Below are positions 8,433 through 16,277 of a DNA stretch of 64,000 nucleotides, in pieces (the first letter of the stretch is position 1; each line of letters starts with the position of its first letter). The position numbers were made by a program, and so were the translations under genes. The notes under the pieces were generated by a model. It was given only the letters and a program-made list of their open reading frames with translations. It was not told the origin of the DNA and searched no databases. The stretch spans positions 38,561 to 102,560 of the forward strand of contig CADBKZ010000007.1 in NCBI GenBank assembly GCA_902795355.1. Direction: 5' to 3'. Origin of the DNA: an uncultured Ruminococcus sp. (GTDB lineage Bacteria; Bacillota; Clostridia; Oscillospirales; CAG-272).

Positions 8433-9628
8433 GTGGTTTCCACCTCGATTCCGAGTTTTCGGAGCGTTTCAAAATAGTCCGGATAGCTTTTGCGCACCGC
8501 CTCGGCCCCCGCGAGTTCCCCGCCCGTCAGCGTCAACAACGTCGCGCACGCCATCACCACGCGGTGGTCGTTATGCCCGCAAATCGGTTCGGCAGGCGTT
8601 TTGAGCGTTCCCGCGCGAACGGTCAGCGCGTCGGCGGCGAGGTCGGTCGCAATTCCGAACTTGGCGAGTTCCGCGGCCATTGCCGCGCCGCGGTCGCTCT
8701 CCTTGATGCGCAGGCGGGCCGTGCCTTTTAGCGTTACGCCGTGCAGCGCCGCGCCAAGCGACATCAGCACAGGGGCAAGGTCGGGGCAATCGGAAACATC
8801 CAACGTGGGATGCCCCGCGGCTAATTGCCGGTAAAAATCGCGGTACACGCGGTCGCCCTGTCCCGTTTCGGGGTTCAGACCCGTTACGGTCACGTTCCCG
8901 CCGAGAAGGCCCAGCGCGTCGAGGAACGCGGCGTTCGACCAATCCCCTTCCACGGGGAGATCGGCGGGCCGATAGGTTTGCCCGCCCGAAACGGTGAGCG
9001 TCAGCGGGTCGGGCATTCCGACCGAAACGCCGAACCGCCCGAGCACATCCACCGTCAGATCCAGATACGGGCGGCTGACGAACGGCGGCAGAATTTCCAC
9101 GCGGCTCTCGCCCGAAAGAAGCGGGAGCGCGAACAAAAGTCCCGTAAAAAATTGGCTGGAAAGGTCGCCGCGCAGGCGGAAAACGCCCGAGGAAAGCGGT
9201 CCGCAAACCTCAATTTCGCATACACGGTGCGCAAATTTCAGCTTTTGCTCCCGACAAACCGTTTCAAAAACGTCCTGCGGGCGTTCCAGAAGCCGCGGAC
9301 TGCCCGAAAGCGTGCAGGGCGTATTGCGGAGCAGGCAGAGCGGCAGGAAAAACCGCAGGGTGCTTCCGCTCTCGCGGCAGGGAAAGCGGTTGCTCGGGGT
9401 CCCCGCGCCGCCCTCAACAACGGCAACGCCGTTTTTCAGCGCGACCTTTGCGCCGAGCGCGCGGGCGCAATCGACCGTTGCTAGAATATCCTCGCTTTCG
9501 GACAGCCCGCGAATCGTGCTTTTCCCCTTTGCAAGGGCGGCGCAGATCAGCGCGCGATGCGCAAAGCTTTTGGATGGGGGCGCCGCCGCGGTTCCCCGCG
9601 CGCGGCTCGGTTGGATGCGGGCGATCAT
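8429..9628 (-). CDS. aroA: 5-enolpyruvylshikimate-3-phosphate synthase
   Basis: A 399-residue EPSP synthase, a little shorter than the E. coli enzyme (427). It adds an enolpyruvyl group to shikimate 3-phosphate. Recognisable blocks are PPSKSFAHRALICAALAKGKS at the N-terminus, RESGSTLRFFLPL near 90, GDWSNAAF near 230 and NDHRVVMACATLLT near the C-terminus. Both ends overlap neighbouring genes by 4 nt, so it is embedded in a tightly coupled operon. Confidence 0.93.
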   Translation of the reverse strand: MIARIQPSRARGTAAAPPSKSFAHRALICAALAKGKSTIRGLSESEDILATVDCARALGAKVALKNGVAVVEGGAGTPSNRFPCRESGSTLRFFLPLCLLRNTPCTLSGSPRLLERPQDVFETVCREQKLKFAHRVCEIEVCGPLSSGVFRLRGDLSSQFFTGLLFALPLLSGESRVEILPPFVSRPYLDLTVDVLGRFGVSVGMPDPLTLTVSGGQTYRPADLPVEGDWSNAAFLDALGLLGGNVTVTGLNPETGQGDRVYRDFYRQLAAGHPTLDVSDCPDLAPVLMSLGAALHGVTLKGTARLRIKESDRGAAMAAELAKFGIATDLAADALTVRAGTLKTPAEPICGHNDHRVVMACATLLTLTGGELAGAEAVRKSYPDYFETLRKLGIEVETT

Positions 9629-10113
9629 TTTTCCGCACCCCCGCCGCAGGTTTCGGCAAGGAACGCAACCGCTTCCAGATACCCGTTGACGCCCTTGCCC
9701 ATAATGGTTTTTACCGCCGCCGACCGGATGTAGCTGACCTGCCGGAACTCCTCGCGGGTTGTTACGTCGGAAAGGTGCACCTCGACGGTGGGAACGCCGA
9801 CGGCCTTGACCGCGTCGAGCAAGGCGACGCTGGTATGCGTATACGCGGCGGGATTGATGATGATCCCGTCAAATTTCCGGTAGGCGTTCTGAATTGCCGT
9901 TACCAGAACCCCTTCCGAATTGGTTTGCAGGAACCGCGCGCGGATCCCGCGTTTTTTACATTCCGCCCTGACCGCCGAAACCAGATCGGCATAGGTCTGC
10001 TTCCCGTAAATTTCGGGTTCGCGCAGGCCGAGCAGATTCAGGTTGGGGCCGTTCAGAACCAACAGTTTGAGCGGTTTTTTCGGGTGGTTTTTGCCGACGA
10101 CAACGGGTTTCAT
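9625..10113 (-). CDS. aroQ: Type II 3-dehydroquinate dehydratase
   Basis: A 162-residue cytosolic enzyme of the small dodecameric type II class, converting 3-dehydroquinate to 3-dehydroshikimate. Conserved segments are LVLNGPNLNLLGLREPEIYG, INPAAYTHTSVALLDA and EVHLSDVTTREEFRQVSY. The start is placed at the ATG at 10113 rather than at a TTG 18 nt upstream, because the AAGGAG motif lies between the two and the ATG overlaps the stop of aroE/K as ATGA, like the other junctions here. Confidence 0.93.
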   Translation of the reverse strand: MKPVVVGKNHPKKPLKLLVLNGPNLNLLGLREPEIYGKQTYADLVSAVRAECKKRGIRARFLQTNSEGVLVTAIQNAYRKFDGIIINPAAYTHTSVALLDAVKAVGVPTVEVHLSDVTTREEFRQVSYIRSAAVKTIMGKGVNGYLEAVAFLAETCGGGAEK

Positions 10114-11378
10114 AAGCAATTCTCCTTCCAAATACGGTTGCAGGCTTCCTCGGGCGTTGCGAAATTCTGAACGGTCAGGTCGGCCGCCGCGCGGTAAATC
10201 GGCTCGCGCACGCGCCGCAGGGCTTCCCGTTTCTCCCGCGTATCCGAAAGCGGGCGGGTGGGGTCGAACGCCGTTTCTTCCGGCTCGCGATCCAGCCAGA
10301 TCAAAAAGCCGTTTTCGGCAAGCATGCGTCGGTTTTCCGCGCGCAGAACGGCTCCGCCGCCCGTGGCGACGACCGCGCCGCGAACGCGGGACGTCAATGC
10401 ACGGATCGTTTCGGTTTCCGCGTTGCGAAACGCTTCCTCGCCGTTCTCGCGGATAAACGCGGCAATCGGGCCGATTTGTTTTGTCAGTTCTTCGTCGGTA
10501 TCAAAAAACGGTCTGCCCGTCCGCTCGGCAAGCGCGGCTCCGACGGTCGATTTTCCCGAGGCGGGCATTCCGATGAGCACAAGATTGCTTTTCTTTCCCC
10601 GCAACGCCCGATAAACGCGCTCGGCGCACGCCGCCGTTTCGGCTTCGTCGGCGGTCCGTCCCGTAAAATACCGCTCGGCGGCAACCGCTTGCGCCGCGAG
10701 CATATACAGCCCCGAAACAGCGGGGATTCCAAGCTCTTTGGCCTGCCGGATCAACGCCGTGTGAATGGGGTGATAGACGACATCCGCCACCCCGAGGAGC
10801 GTTTCGCTCGGCGTTTCGGGGTGCAGAAACGGTTGCAGATCGATGGGGGACACCTCGGTTTTGGGGAACATGCCGCAGGGCGTGGTGTTAATGATGTAGT
10901 GCGCGCGGACGCGCGCCGCCGCCCCATAGGAGATGGCCCCTTCCCGCTCGGTTCGGCTGACCTTGACGATCCGCGCCGCGCCGAGATCCGCGCAAACGGC
11001 CGCGGCGGTTTTGCTTGTCCCGCCCGTACCGAGGATCAGAACGGTTTTCCCCGCGAGGTCGAAGCCCGCGCGGCGGAGCAACGCCGAAAGGCCGTAATAA
11101 TCGGTGTTGGTCCCGTGCAGCTTCCCATCCGCGCGCCAGATCGTGTTCACCGCGCCGATGCGGCGGGCAAGGTCGGTCACGTCGTCCAGATACGGAAGCA
11201 CGGCGGTTTTGTACGGCACCGTGACGTTGACCCCGTTGCGATCGAGATGTGCGACGAAATCGCCCACTTCCTCGGGTTTCAACTCGATCAGATCATAGGC
11301 GGGGTAGCCCAGAATGTTCTCAAAAATCTCCTTGGAATAGCTGTGCGGCAGCTTTTCGCCGATCAGACCGAGTTTCAC
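10110..11378 (-). CDS. aroEK: Shikimate dehydrogenase-shikimate kinase fusion
   Basis: A 422-residue bifunctional protein. Residues 1 to about 265 are shikimate dehydrogenase (AroE): SYSKEIF substrate loop, VTVPYKTAVL with the catalytic Lys, NTDYYG with the catalytic Asp, and ILGTGGTSKT as NADP loop. Residues about 268-422 are shikimate kinase (AroK) with Walker A GMPASGKST and FDTDEELTKQ. Together it performs two consecutive steps, dehydroshikimate to shikimate 3-phosphate. The start is taken as GTG at 11378: AAGAGG precedes it, it overlaps the aroB stop as GTGA, and homology begins there (VKLGLIGEKLPHSYS). A longer reading from 11492 would add 38 residues that look like out-of-frame aroB sequence. 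Confidence 0.92.
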   Translation of the reverse strand: MKLGLIGEKLPHSYSKEIFENILGYPAYDLIELKPEEVGDFVAHLDRNGVNVTVPYKTAVLPYLDDVTDLARRIGAVNTIWRADGKLHGTNTDYYGLSALLRRAGFDLAGKTVLILGTGGTSKTAAAVCADLGAARIVKVSRTEREGAISYGAAARVRAHYIINTTPCGMFPKTEVSPIDLQPFLHPETPSETLLGVADVVYHPIHTALIRQAKELGIPAVSGLYMLAAQAVAAERYFTGRTADEAETAACAERVYRALRGKKSNLVLIGMPASGKSTVGAALAERTGRPFFDTDEELTKQIGPIAAFIRENGEEAFRNAETETIRALTSRVRGAVVATGGGAVLRAENRRMLAENGFLIWLDREPEETAFDPTRPLSDTREKREALRRVREPIYRAAADLTVQNFATPEEACNRIWKENCL

Positions 11379-12409
11379 GGGGACACCTCTTCTTTTTTCC
11401 GGTTTCCGAAATACGCTTCGGCGCGCGCGCGCAGATCCGGAACGGCGAGCGAAACGATTTCGGCTTTTCCGATTTCCCGCAGGAGAACGCAATCCACGCC
11501 GCCGGCGTTTTTCTTCTTATCGTGTTCCACCGCGCGCATCACGTCGTCCAAGTGGATGGGATACGAGGTCGGAAGCCCGACTTTTTGCAGGACGTGTATC
11601 AGTTTTTCGCGCGTTTTCCCCTCGCACATGGGGAGCATTCCGAGCGCGACGCACTCGCCGTGGAAAAGCGCGGGTTCGGCCGTTACCTCGATTCCGTGGC
11701 CGACGGTATGGCCGAAATTGAGGATTTTGCGCAGGCCCGATTCCTTTTCGTCCCGTTCCACCACGTCGCGTTTGACGCGGAGCGCGCCGACGATGATTTC
11801 TTCCAGATGTTCCTCAAACGGTTCGGTCTCCAACAGGCGGAACAGGTCGGCGTCCGACGTCGCCGCCATTTTGATCGCCTCGCAAAGCCCCGACACCAGC
11901 TGTCGGCGGTCGAGCGTTCCGAGCGTTTCGGGATCGATCAGCACCTTTTTGGGCTGCCAGAACGCGCCGACAATGTTTTTGACCCCGCCGAAATTGATTG
12001 CGGTTTTCCCGCCGACCGAGGAATCCACCTGCGAGAGAAGCGTTGTGGGAATATTATAGAAATCCACGCCGCGCATATAGGCCGACGCAACAAAGCCCGC
12101 AAGGTCGCCGCAAACGCCGCCGCCGACGGCCACCACGCAATCCTTTCTGGAAAAGCCGCGGTTCAGCATGGCCGAAAGCGCGTCCGAAAACGCCCGCATG
12201 CTTTTGCTTTCCTCGCCCGCCGGAACCGCGAAAATCGTCGGTTCCTTGGCCGCGGCCGCCACCGCCTCGGCATACTGCCGAGGCACGCCGCCGTCGGTCA
12301 GGATCAACACCCGCCGGTCAAGATTCAACAGCTCGCCGGCGCGGGAAAGCGCGCCGCGCTCCACAACAACATCATAACTCCGCTCCCCCAACCGAACCGG
12401 AAGAATCAT
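11375..12409 (-). CDS. aroB: 3-dehydroquinate synthase
   Basis: A 344-residue NAD- and metal-dependent enzyme that cyclises DAHP to 3-dehydroquinate. The signature GGGVCGDLAGFVASAYMRG is followed by IPTTLLSQVDSSVGGKTA. The metal ligands are visible as Glu in LCEAIKMA, His in NFGHTVGHGIE and His in FHGECVALGM. It overlaps pheA upstream and the aroE/K GTG downstream by 4 nt each. Confidence 0.93.
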   Translation of the reverse strand: MILPVRLGERSYDVVVERGALSRAGELLNLDRRVLILTDGGVPRQYAEAVAAAAKEPTIFAVPAGEESKSMRAFSDALSAMLNRGFSRKDCVVAVGGGVCGDLAGFVASAYMRGVDFYNIPTTLLSQVDSSVGGKTAINFGGVKNIVGAFWQPKKVLIDPETLGTLDRRQLVSGLCEAIKMAATSDADLFRLLETEPFEEHLEEIIVGALRVKRDVVERDEKESGLRKILNFGHTVGHGIEVTAEPALFHGECVALGMLPMCEGKTREKLIHVLQKVGLPTSYPIHLDDVMRAVEHDKKKNAGGVDCVLLREIGKAEIVSLAVPDLRARAEAYFGNRKKEEVSP

Positions 12410-13512
12410 ATATTTTCTCCTTTCCCCGTTTCGCGCGACGAATAGGAACCGACCACTTTGAGCTTATCGCAGATGCCCGAAAGATCCTCGAGCATGCGCC
12501 GCCCTGTTTCCCCGCGGACGTTCCCTTCGCATTCCAAATAGAAATAATACTGCCACACCAGCGTTTTCATGGGGCGGCTGTGAAGCCCGCGCATGTTGAA
12601 ACCGTGGCGGCCGATGATGTTGATCGCTTTTGCCAGCGCGCCGGCTTGGTTTTTGACCGTGAACACAAGGAAGAAGCAATCGTCCTCTCTCCGAGGATCG
12701 CGATTTTCGGTGCGGGAAAGCGCGGCGAAACGCGTGGAATTTCCGTCGCTGTCGTTGATCCCCGCGGCAAGAACGTTCAGGCCGAACAGGCGGGCGGCCT
12801 CTTCGGTGCCAATGGCGGCCAGATGCGGGTCGTTCCGCTCCGCGACGTACTTTGCGGCAAGCGCGGTGTTGGAATACTCCCGCTCGGCGAAGCCGTGCTT
12901 GCGGAGAAAGGTTGCGCATTGCGACAACGCCTGCGGATGGCTGACCACTTCCCGCACGTCGGCAATCGACGCCCCCTTGGGCGCCAACAGGTTCTGCGTA
13001 ACGTTCAGGTTCAGAACGCGGTTGATGTAGAGCGGGCCGGAAAAGAGCAGGTCGCAAACCACGCCGACCTCGCCCGCAAAGCTGTTCTCCACCGGCAGGA
13101 CCACGCTGTCGCATTCGCCGTCCGCAACCGCCTGATACGCCGCGGCAAAATCGCCGTAGGAGACGTATTCGGCCTCGGGAAAGAGTTTCTGCGCGGCAAT
13201 GGAAGCAAACGCGCCCGCCGTTCCGCTGTACGCCACGCGCATGCCGGAAATCAGCTTTTGCTGGTAGGAGCGGGAAATGCGCATCATGTAGCGCTGGAAG
13301 GTAAAATAATAGCCGCGCAGTTCTTCGTCCTCTACGCGCTCGCAATTGCGGCGCAGGACCTCTTCTTCGCGTTGCTCGTCGAGGACGGGAAGCCCCCGTT
13401 CCCGCTTATAGGCCGCCACCTTGCGCACCGCGCGCATTCTGCGGCAAAACAGCTTCGCAATCTCGCCGTCCACTTCGTCGATCTCCCGCCGGACCTCGTC
13501 CAAACGCTCCAT
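12406..13512 (-). CDS. pheA: Bifunctional chorismate mutase-prephenate dehydratase (P-protein)
   Basis: A 368-residue three-domain enzyme. Residues 1-90 form an AroQ-type chorismate mutase (LDEVRREIDEVDGEIAKLF), about 92-270 the prephenate dehydratase domain (AYSGTAGAFASIAAQK; NDSDGNSTRFAALS containing the catalytic TRF motif), and about 280-360 an ACT domain (NQAGALAKAINIIGRHG, then LHSRP where the usual Phe-binding motif is ESRP). It makes phenylpyruvate from chorismate. It is the first structural gene of the operon, placed directly behind an attenuator, so transcription is probably tuned by charged tRNA-Tyr/Phe and activity by phenylalanine. Confidence 0.93.
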   Translation of the reverse strand: MERLDEVRREIDEVDGEIAKLFCRRMRAVRKVAAYKRERGLPVLDEQREEEVLRRNCERVEDEELRGYYFTFQRYMMRISRSYQQKLISGMRVAYSGTAGAFASIAAQKLFPEAEYVSYGDFAAAYQAVADGECDSVVLPVENSFAGEVGVVCDLLFSGPLYINRVLNLNVTQNLLAPKGASIADVREVVSHPQALSQCATFLRKHGFAEREYSNTALAAKYVAERNDPHLAAIGTEEAARLFGLNVLAAGINDSDGNSTRFAALSRTENRDPRREDDCFFLVFTVKNQAGALAKAINIIGRHGFNMRGLHSRPMKTLVWQYYFYLECEGNVRGETGRRMLEDLSGICDKLKVVGSYSSRETGKGENI

Positions 13513-13530
13513 GTTCCGTTCCTCGTTTCA

Positions 13531-13574
13531 TAAAAAAATACGCGCAGACCCTTTTTTGCGGGTCCCGCGCGTAT
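13531..13574 (-). terminator. Attenuator terminator in front of pheA
   Basis: On the minus strand ATACGCGC-GGGACCC pairs with GGGTCT-GCGCGTAT around an A-rich loop and runs directly into T7, ending about 20 nt before the pheA ATG. An alternative helix is possible: CGGGTTTCCGCG (13585-13596) can pair, with small irregularities, with CGCGGGACCCG of the terminator's 5' arm. Confidence 0.85.
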
Positions 13575-13648
13575 CTGCTTCTGCCGCGGAAACCCGTTTC
13601 TTCTTTGGGGATCCCGCAACACAAATTGACTCGTTGAATGCAACGATT

Positions 13649-13723
13649 TTATGCGAAAACAGAAAGCCCCTCTTCGGTATAGGCGCCATAAAATCGAATG
13701 CTATAATAATAGTACTTTTTCAT
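13649..13723 (-). CDS. Tyr/Phe-rich leader peptide of the aromatic operon
   Basis: A 24-codon ORF beginning MKKYYYYSIRFYGAY, with six Tyr (four consecutive) and two Phe. It is preceded by AAAGGAGATAGGG, 7-8 nt before ATG, and lies about 45 nt downstream of a perfect promoter. Its stop is about 75 nt upstream of the intrinsic terminator that precedes pheA. This is the layout of a ribosome-mediated attenuation leader: ribosome stalling at Tyr codons would favour the antiterminator and expression of the pathway. The peptide has no expected function as a protein. It could be read as the end of a longer ORF starting further upstream, but promoter and ribosome-binding site decide for the short form. 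Confidence 0.88.
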   Translation of the reverse strand: MKKYYYYSIRFYGAYTEEGLSVFA

Positions 13724-13768
13724 AGCCCTATCTCCTTTCGCATAAAACAATTGAACTCGATGGAATTG

Positions 13769-13797
13769 ATTATAGCATATTTTTCGCGGTTTGTCAA
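13769..13797 (-). promoter_or_regulatory. Promoter of the aromatic amino-acid operon
   Basis: Minus strand TTGACA (13792-13797), 17-bp spacer, TATAAT (13769-13774), matching the consensus at every position. Transcription would begin near 13762 and include the leader peptide and attenuator. Confidence 0.9.
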
Positions 13798-13835
13798 CAG
13801 GAAAATGAAATTTTGCGGTTTTTTTCTTGCAAAAA

Positions 13836-14786
13836 TCACATCCATTGCGTAAAAAGCAGGAACATGAGCGGAATGGTGGCGCAAGAGAGGACATGCGAGA
13901 TCAGCGCCATGCCCGCCGCCGCGGTGGGGTCCCTCCCGTAGGCGCTCGGAACCACCACCGCGTTCAACCCGAGCGGCATGGCAAGCACGCAAACCGCGCA
14001 TTGCTCAAACACCTCGGGAAGCGGCAGGAAATGAAACGCGACGATGCCGAGAAGCGGATAGACGACCAATTTCAGGAATGAGATGATGTAAATGCTCCCC
14101 GTCCGGAACACGCGGCCAAGGTCAACGGTTGCAACCGTCATGCCCGTGAGCAGCATGGCAATAGGAGACATGCAGGCTCCCACTGCGTCAATCGCCCCCA
14201 GCAGAAACGCGGGAACGGGAACTTCCGCAACGCCGAGAACCATTCCGAGAAGCAGCGAAATTACCAACGGATTGATCATTTTTTTGAGCCGTTGCGGAAT
14301 CGTCGGTTTCTCCTCGGCGTCCTCGCCCATCAGCAGAACGGGCGCGCCCCAAAGATAAATCAAGATCCAAAGGGCCATCACGAAAACGAGGTATTGCGGC
14401 AGAATGTCGGGAAAAACCGCCGCAACCACGGCGTTCCCCATAAACCCAAAGTTGGAAAAACTCAACCCGTAAAGGTAAATGCGCCGCAAAAAGGAATCCT
14501 TCGTGCAAACCCGCGAAAACAGAAACGAAACGGCAATCACCACCGCCGCCATTGCAAAACTGCCCAACAACAGTTTCCACGCGGAAGAAAGCAACTCTCT
14601 TGTAAACTTTCGGATAAAGGTTCCCAGAATGAACGCGGGAATCAACAGCAGGTTTTCCAACTTGGAGAGCATACCGGCCGCCGTTGGGGAAATCAGTTTG
14701 CCGCGCACCAACAAAAAGCCCGCGGCAATCAAAAGGATCAGATATGCCATTTGCCCGAGCGTTGCCGAAAAAATTGCCGTGTTCAT
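13836..14786 (-). CDS. AEC-family (auxin efflux carrier/malonate-type) permease
   Basis: A 316-residue membrane protein of about ten hydrophobic helices in two five-helix halves joined by a short charged loop (GEDAEEKPTIPQRLKK), the fold of the AEC/bile-acid transporter superfamily. Members export or import small organic anions; the substrate is unknown here. The start is the ATG at 14786, giving a typical N-terminus (MNTAIFSATLGQMAYL); a longer reading frame upstream crosses the promoter. No good Shine-Dalgarno precedes the ATG, which is unusual for this window. It is divergent from the TetR operon. Confidence 0.85.
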   Translation of the reverse strand: MNTAIFSATLGQMAYLILLIAAGFLLVRGKLISPTAAGMLSKLENLLLIPAFILGTFIRKFTRELLSSAWKLLLGSFAMAAVVIAVSFLFSRVCTKDSFLRRIYLYGLSFSNFGFMGNAVVAAVFPDILPQYLVFVMALWILIYLWGAPVLLMGEDAEEKPTIPQRLKKMINPLVISLLLGMVLGVAEVPVPAFLLGAIDAVGACMSPIAMLLTGMTVATVDLGRVFRTGSIYIISFLKLVVYPLLGIVAFHFLPLPEVFEQCAVCVLAMPLGLNAVVVPSAYGRDPTAAAGMALISHVLSCATIPLMFLLFTQWM

Positions 14787-14844
14787 AGGTGAAAAATCCC
14801 GCTTTCTTGATGTAGTCGGCAGTCGAAACGTCACTTTTCTCAAT

Positions 14845-14873
14845 ATTATAGCACATTGCATGGCGTTTGTCAA
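14845..14873 (-). promoter_or_regulatory. Promoter of the AEC permease
   Basis: TTGACA (14868-14873), 17 bp, TATAAT (14845-14850) on the minus strand, about 60 nt before the ATG at 14786. Confidence 0.8.
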
Positions 14874-14917
14874 CGTTAAATTTGATTTTTTTGTTGCAAA
14901 AAATGCAAATAAAAGAC

Positions 14918-14946
14918 TTGACAAATCAATGCGTTTGTGGTAAAAT
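14918..14946 (+). promoter_or_regulatory. Promoter of the TetR-ABC operon
   Basis: TTGACA (14918-14923), 17 bp, TAAAAT (14941-14946). The tandem operator begins inside the -10 box, as expected for repression by the first gene product. Confidence 0.8.
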
Positions 14947-14972
14947 AACATTTGTTATATAACGCTTGTTAT
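14945..14972 (+). promoter_or_regulatory. Tandem palindromic operator for the TetR regulator
   Basis: Two 14-bp palindromes lie end to end: ATAACATTTGTTAT (14945-14958) and ATAACGCTTGTTAT (14959-14972). Both share the arms ATAAC...GTTAT with a 4-bp centre. They cover the -10 box and transcription start of the downstream TetR gene, the usual place for an autorepressor site. Confidence 0.75.
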
Positions 14973-14984
14973 AGGAGAAACGCC

Positions 14985-15542
14985 ATGCCGCAAAAACCGA
15001 AGATCACGCGCGAAGAAATTCTCGGCGCCGCACTCGGGTTGGTGCGCTCCGAGGGGATCGACGCGCTGAACGCCCGCTCGCTCGCCGCTCGGCTCCACAC
15101 TTCCACGCAGCCCGTTTTCTCGCATTTCGCGAACATGAGAGAGCTGGAAGCCGCGACCTACGCCGAGGCAAAATCGTTTTACAACGCCCGCATTGCCGCC
15201 GCGATGCGGCAGGACGCCCGCCCCTATCGCGCCTCGGGAATGGCCTACATTTCCTTTGCCCGCGAGGAGCCGCGCCTGTTCCGCTGGCTGTTCATGCGCG
15301 ACCGCTCTGGGGAACCCGACCGCGAATCGGCCGATTTTGAGCATGCGGCCGCGTTCCTGCAAGACCGCCTCGGCCTTTCCCGCGAGGACGCCCTGCTTTT
15401 CCACGCGGAAATGTGGGTGGTCGTTCACGGCATTGCAACCATGCTCGCAACGTCCTATCTGGATTGGAACGAGGAAACGGTCTCCCGCATTCTGTCCGAC
15501 CTCTACCGAGGATTACTGACCCGTTACGGAAAGGAACTTTAA
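14985..15542 (+). CDS. TetR-family transcriptional regulator
   Basis: A 185-residue protein. The N-terminal 50 residues form a TetR helix-turn-helix (REEILGAALGLVRSEGIDALNARSLAARLHTSTQPVFSHF), followed by a ligand-binding helical domain of the WHG type. The start is the ATG at 14985 after TAGGAG; an upstream TTG lies within the operator. It is the first gene of a three-gene operon with an ABC exporter and most likely represses it until an unknown effector binds. Confidence 0.88.
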   Translation: MPQKPKITREEILGAALGLVRSEGIDALNARSLAARLHTSTQPVFSHFANMRELEAATYAEAKSFYNARIAAAMRQDARPYRASGMAYISFAREEPRLFRWLFMRDRSGEPDRESADFEHAAAFLQDRLGLSREDALLFHAEMWVVVHGIATMLATSYLDWNEETVSRILSDLYRGLLTRYGKEL

Positions 15543-15545
15543 CCT

Positions 15546-16277
15546 ATGGATGCCATCCGATGCGAACATCTGACCAAAATTTACCCCAAAGTAACGGCGG
15601 TGGACGACCTGACCCTGACCGTTGCCGAGGGCGAACTGTTCGCCCTGCTCGGCGTAAACGGCGCGGGCAAAAGCACCACCGTTAAAATGCTTGCCACGCT
15701 GACCGCCCCGACCTCGGGCGACGCCTTTCTGCTGGGCAAAAGCATTGTGCGCGACCGCGCGGCCGTAAAAGCGATGATCGCGCTCTCCCCGCAGGAAACC
15801 GCCGTTGCCCCCAACCTGTCGGTTGCCGAAAATCTTTCGCTCATGGCGGGCATGTACGGGTTTTCCAAGGAGACCGCGGCCCGAAAAATTGCCGCCGTTT
15901 CCGAAACCTTCGGCCTTGGCCCCCGTCTCTCCCGCCGCGCGGGAAAGCTCTCGGGCGGTTGGCAGCGGCGTTTGAGCCTTGCCATGGCGTTAATCGGCGA
16001 CCCGAAAATTCTCTTCCTCGACGAACCGACGCTCGGTCTGGACGTTCTTGCCCGCAGCGAGCTTTGGGACGCGATCCGCGCGCTTCGCGGCAAGGTTACG
16101 GTGATTCTGACCACGCATTATATGGAAGAGGCCGAGGCTCTCTCGGATCGGATCGGCATTATGCGCGACGGAAAACTGCTGACCGTCGGCTCCGCCGAGG
16201 AAATCAAAAGTCTGACGGGATGCGACAAATTTGAGGACGCGTTCATCCGCGTGGTTCGCGAGGGGGTGGCAAAATGA
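15546..16277 (+). CDS. ABC transporter ATP-binding protein (ABC-2 type exporter)
   Basis: A 243-residue ATPase with Walker A LLGVNGAGKSTTVKM near 34-48, signature LSGGWQRR near 137 (W where Q is usual), Walker B ILFLDEPTLGLD near 157-168 and switch His in LTTHYMEE. It belongs to the CcmA/NodI/drug-export group that works with ABC-2 permeases. It starts 4 nt after the TetR stop and overlaps the permease start by 4 nt. Confidence 0.9.
   Translation: MDAIRCEHLTKIYPKVTAVDDLTLTVAEGELFALLGVNGAGKSTTVKMLATLTAPTSGDAFLLGKSIVRDRAAVKAMIALSPQETAVAPNLSVAENLSLMAGMYGFSKETAARKIAAVSETFGLGPRLSRRAGKLSGGWQRRLSLAMALIGDPKILFLDEPTLGLDVLARSELWDAIRALRGKVTVILTTHYMEEAEALSDRIGIMRDGKLLTVGSAEEIKSLTGCDKFEDAFIRVVREGVAK

Noticed and set aside
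10110..11492. 460-residue version of AroE-AroK
   Set aside because: The extra 38 N-terminal residues derive from the aroB 3' region in another frame; GTG at 11378 has the ribosome-binding site and overlap pattern of this operon.
13649..13894. Longer 81-codon reading that ends in the leader peptide
   Set aside because: Its upstream part crosses the promoter -10 and -35 boxes and the convergent AEC gene end; only the 24-codon version has a ribosome-binding site inside the transcript.
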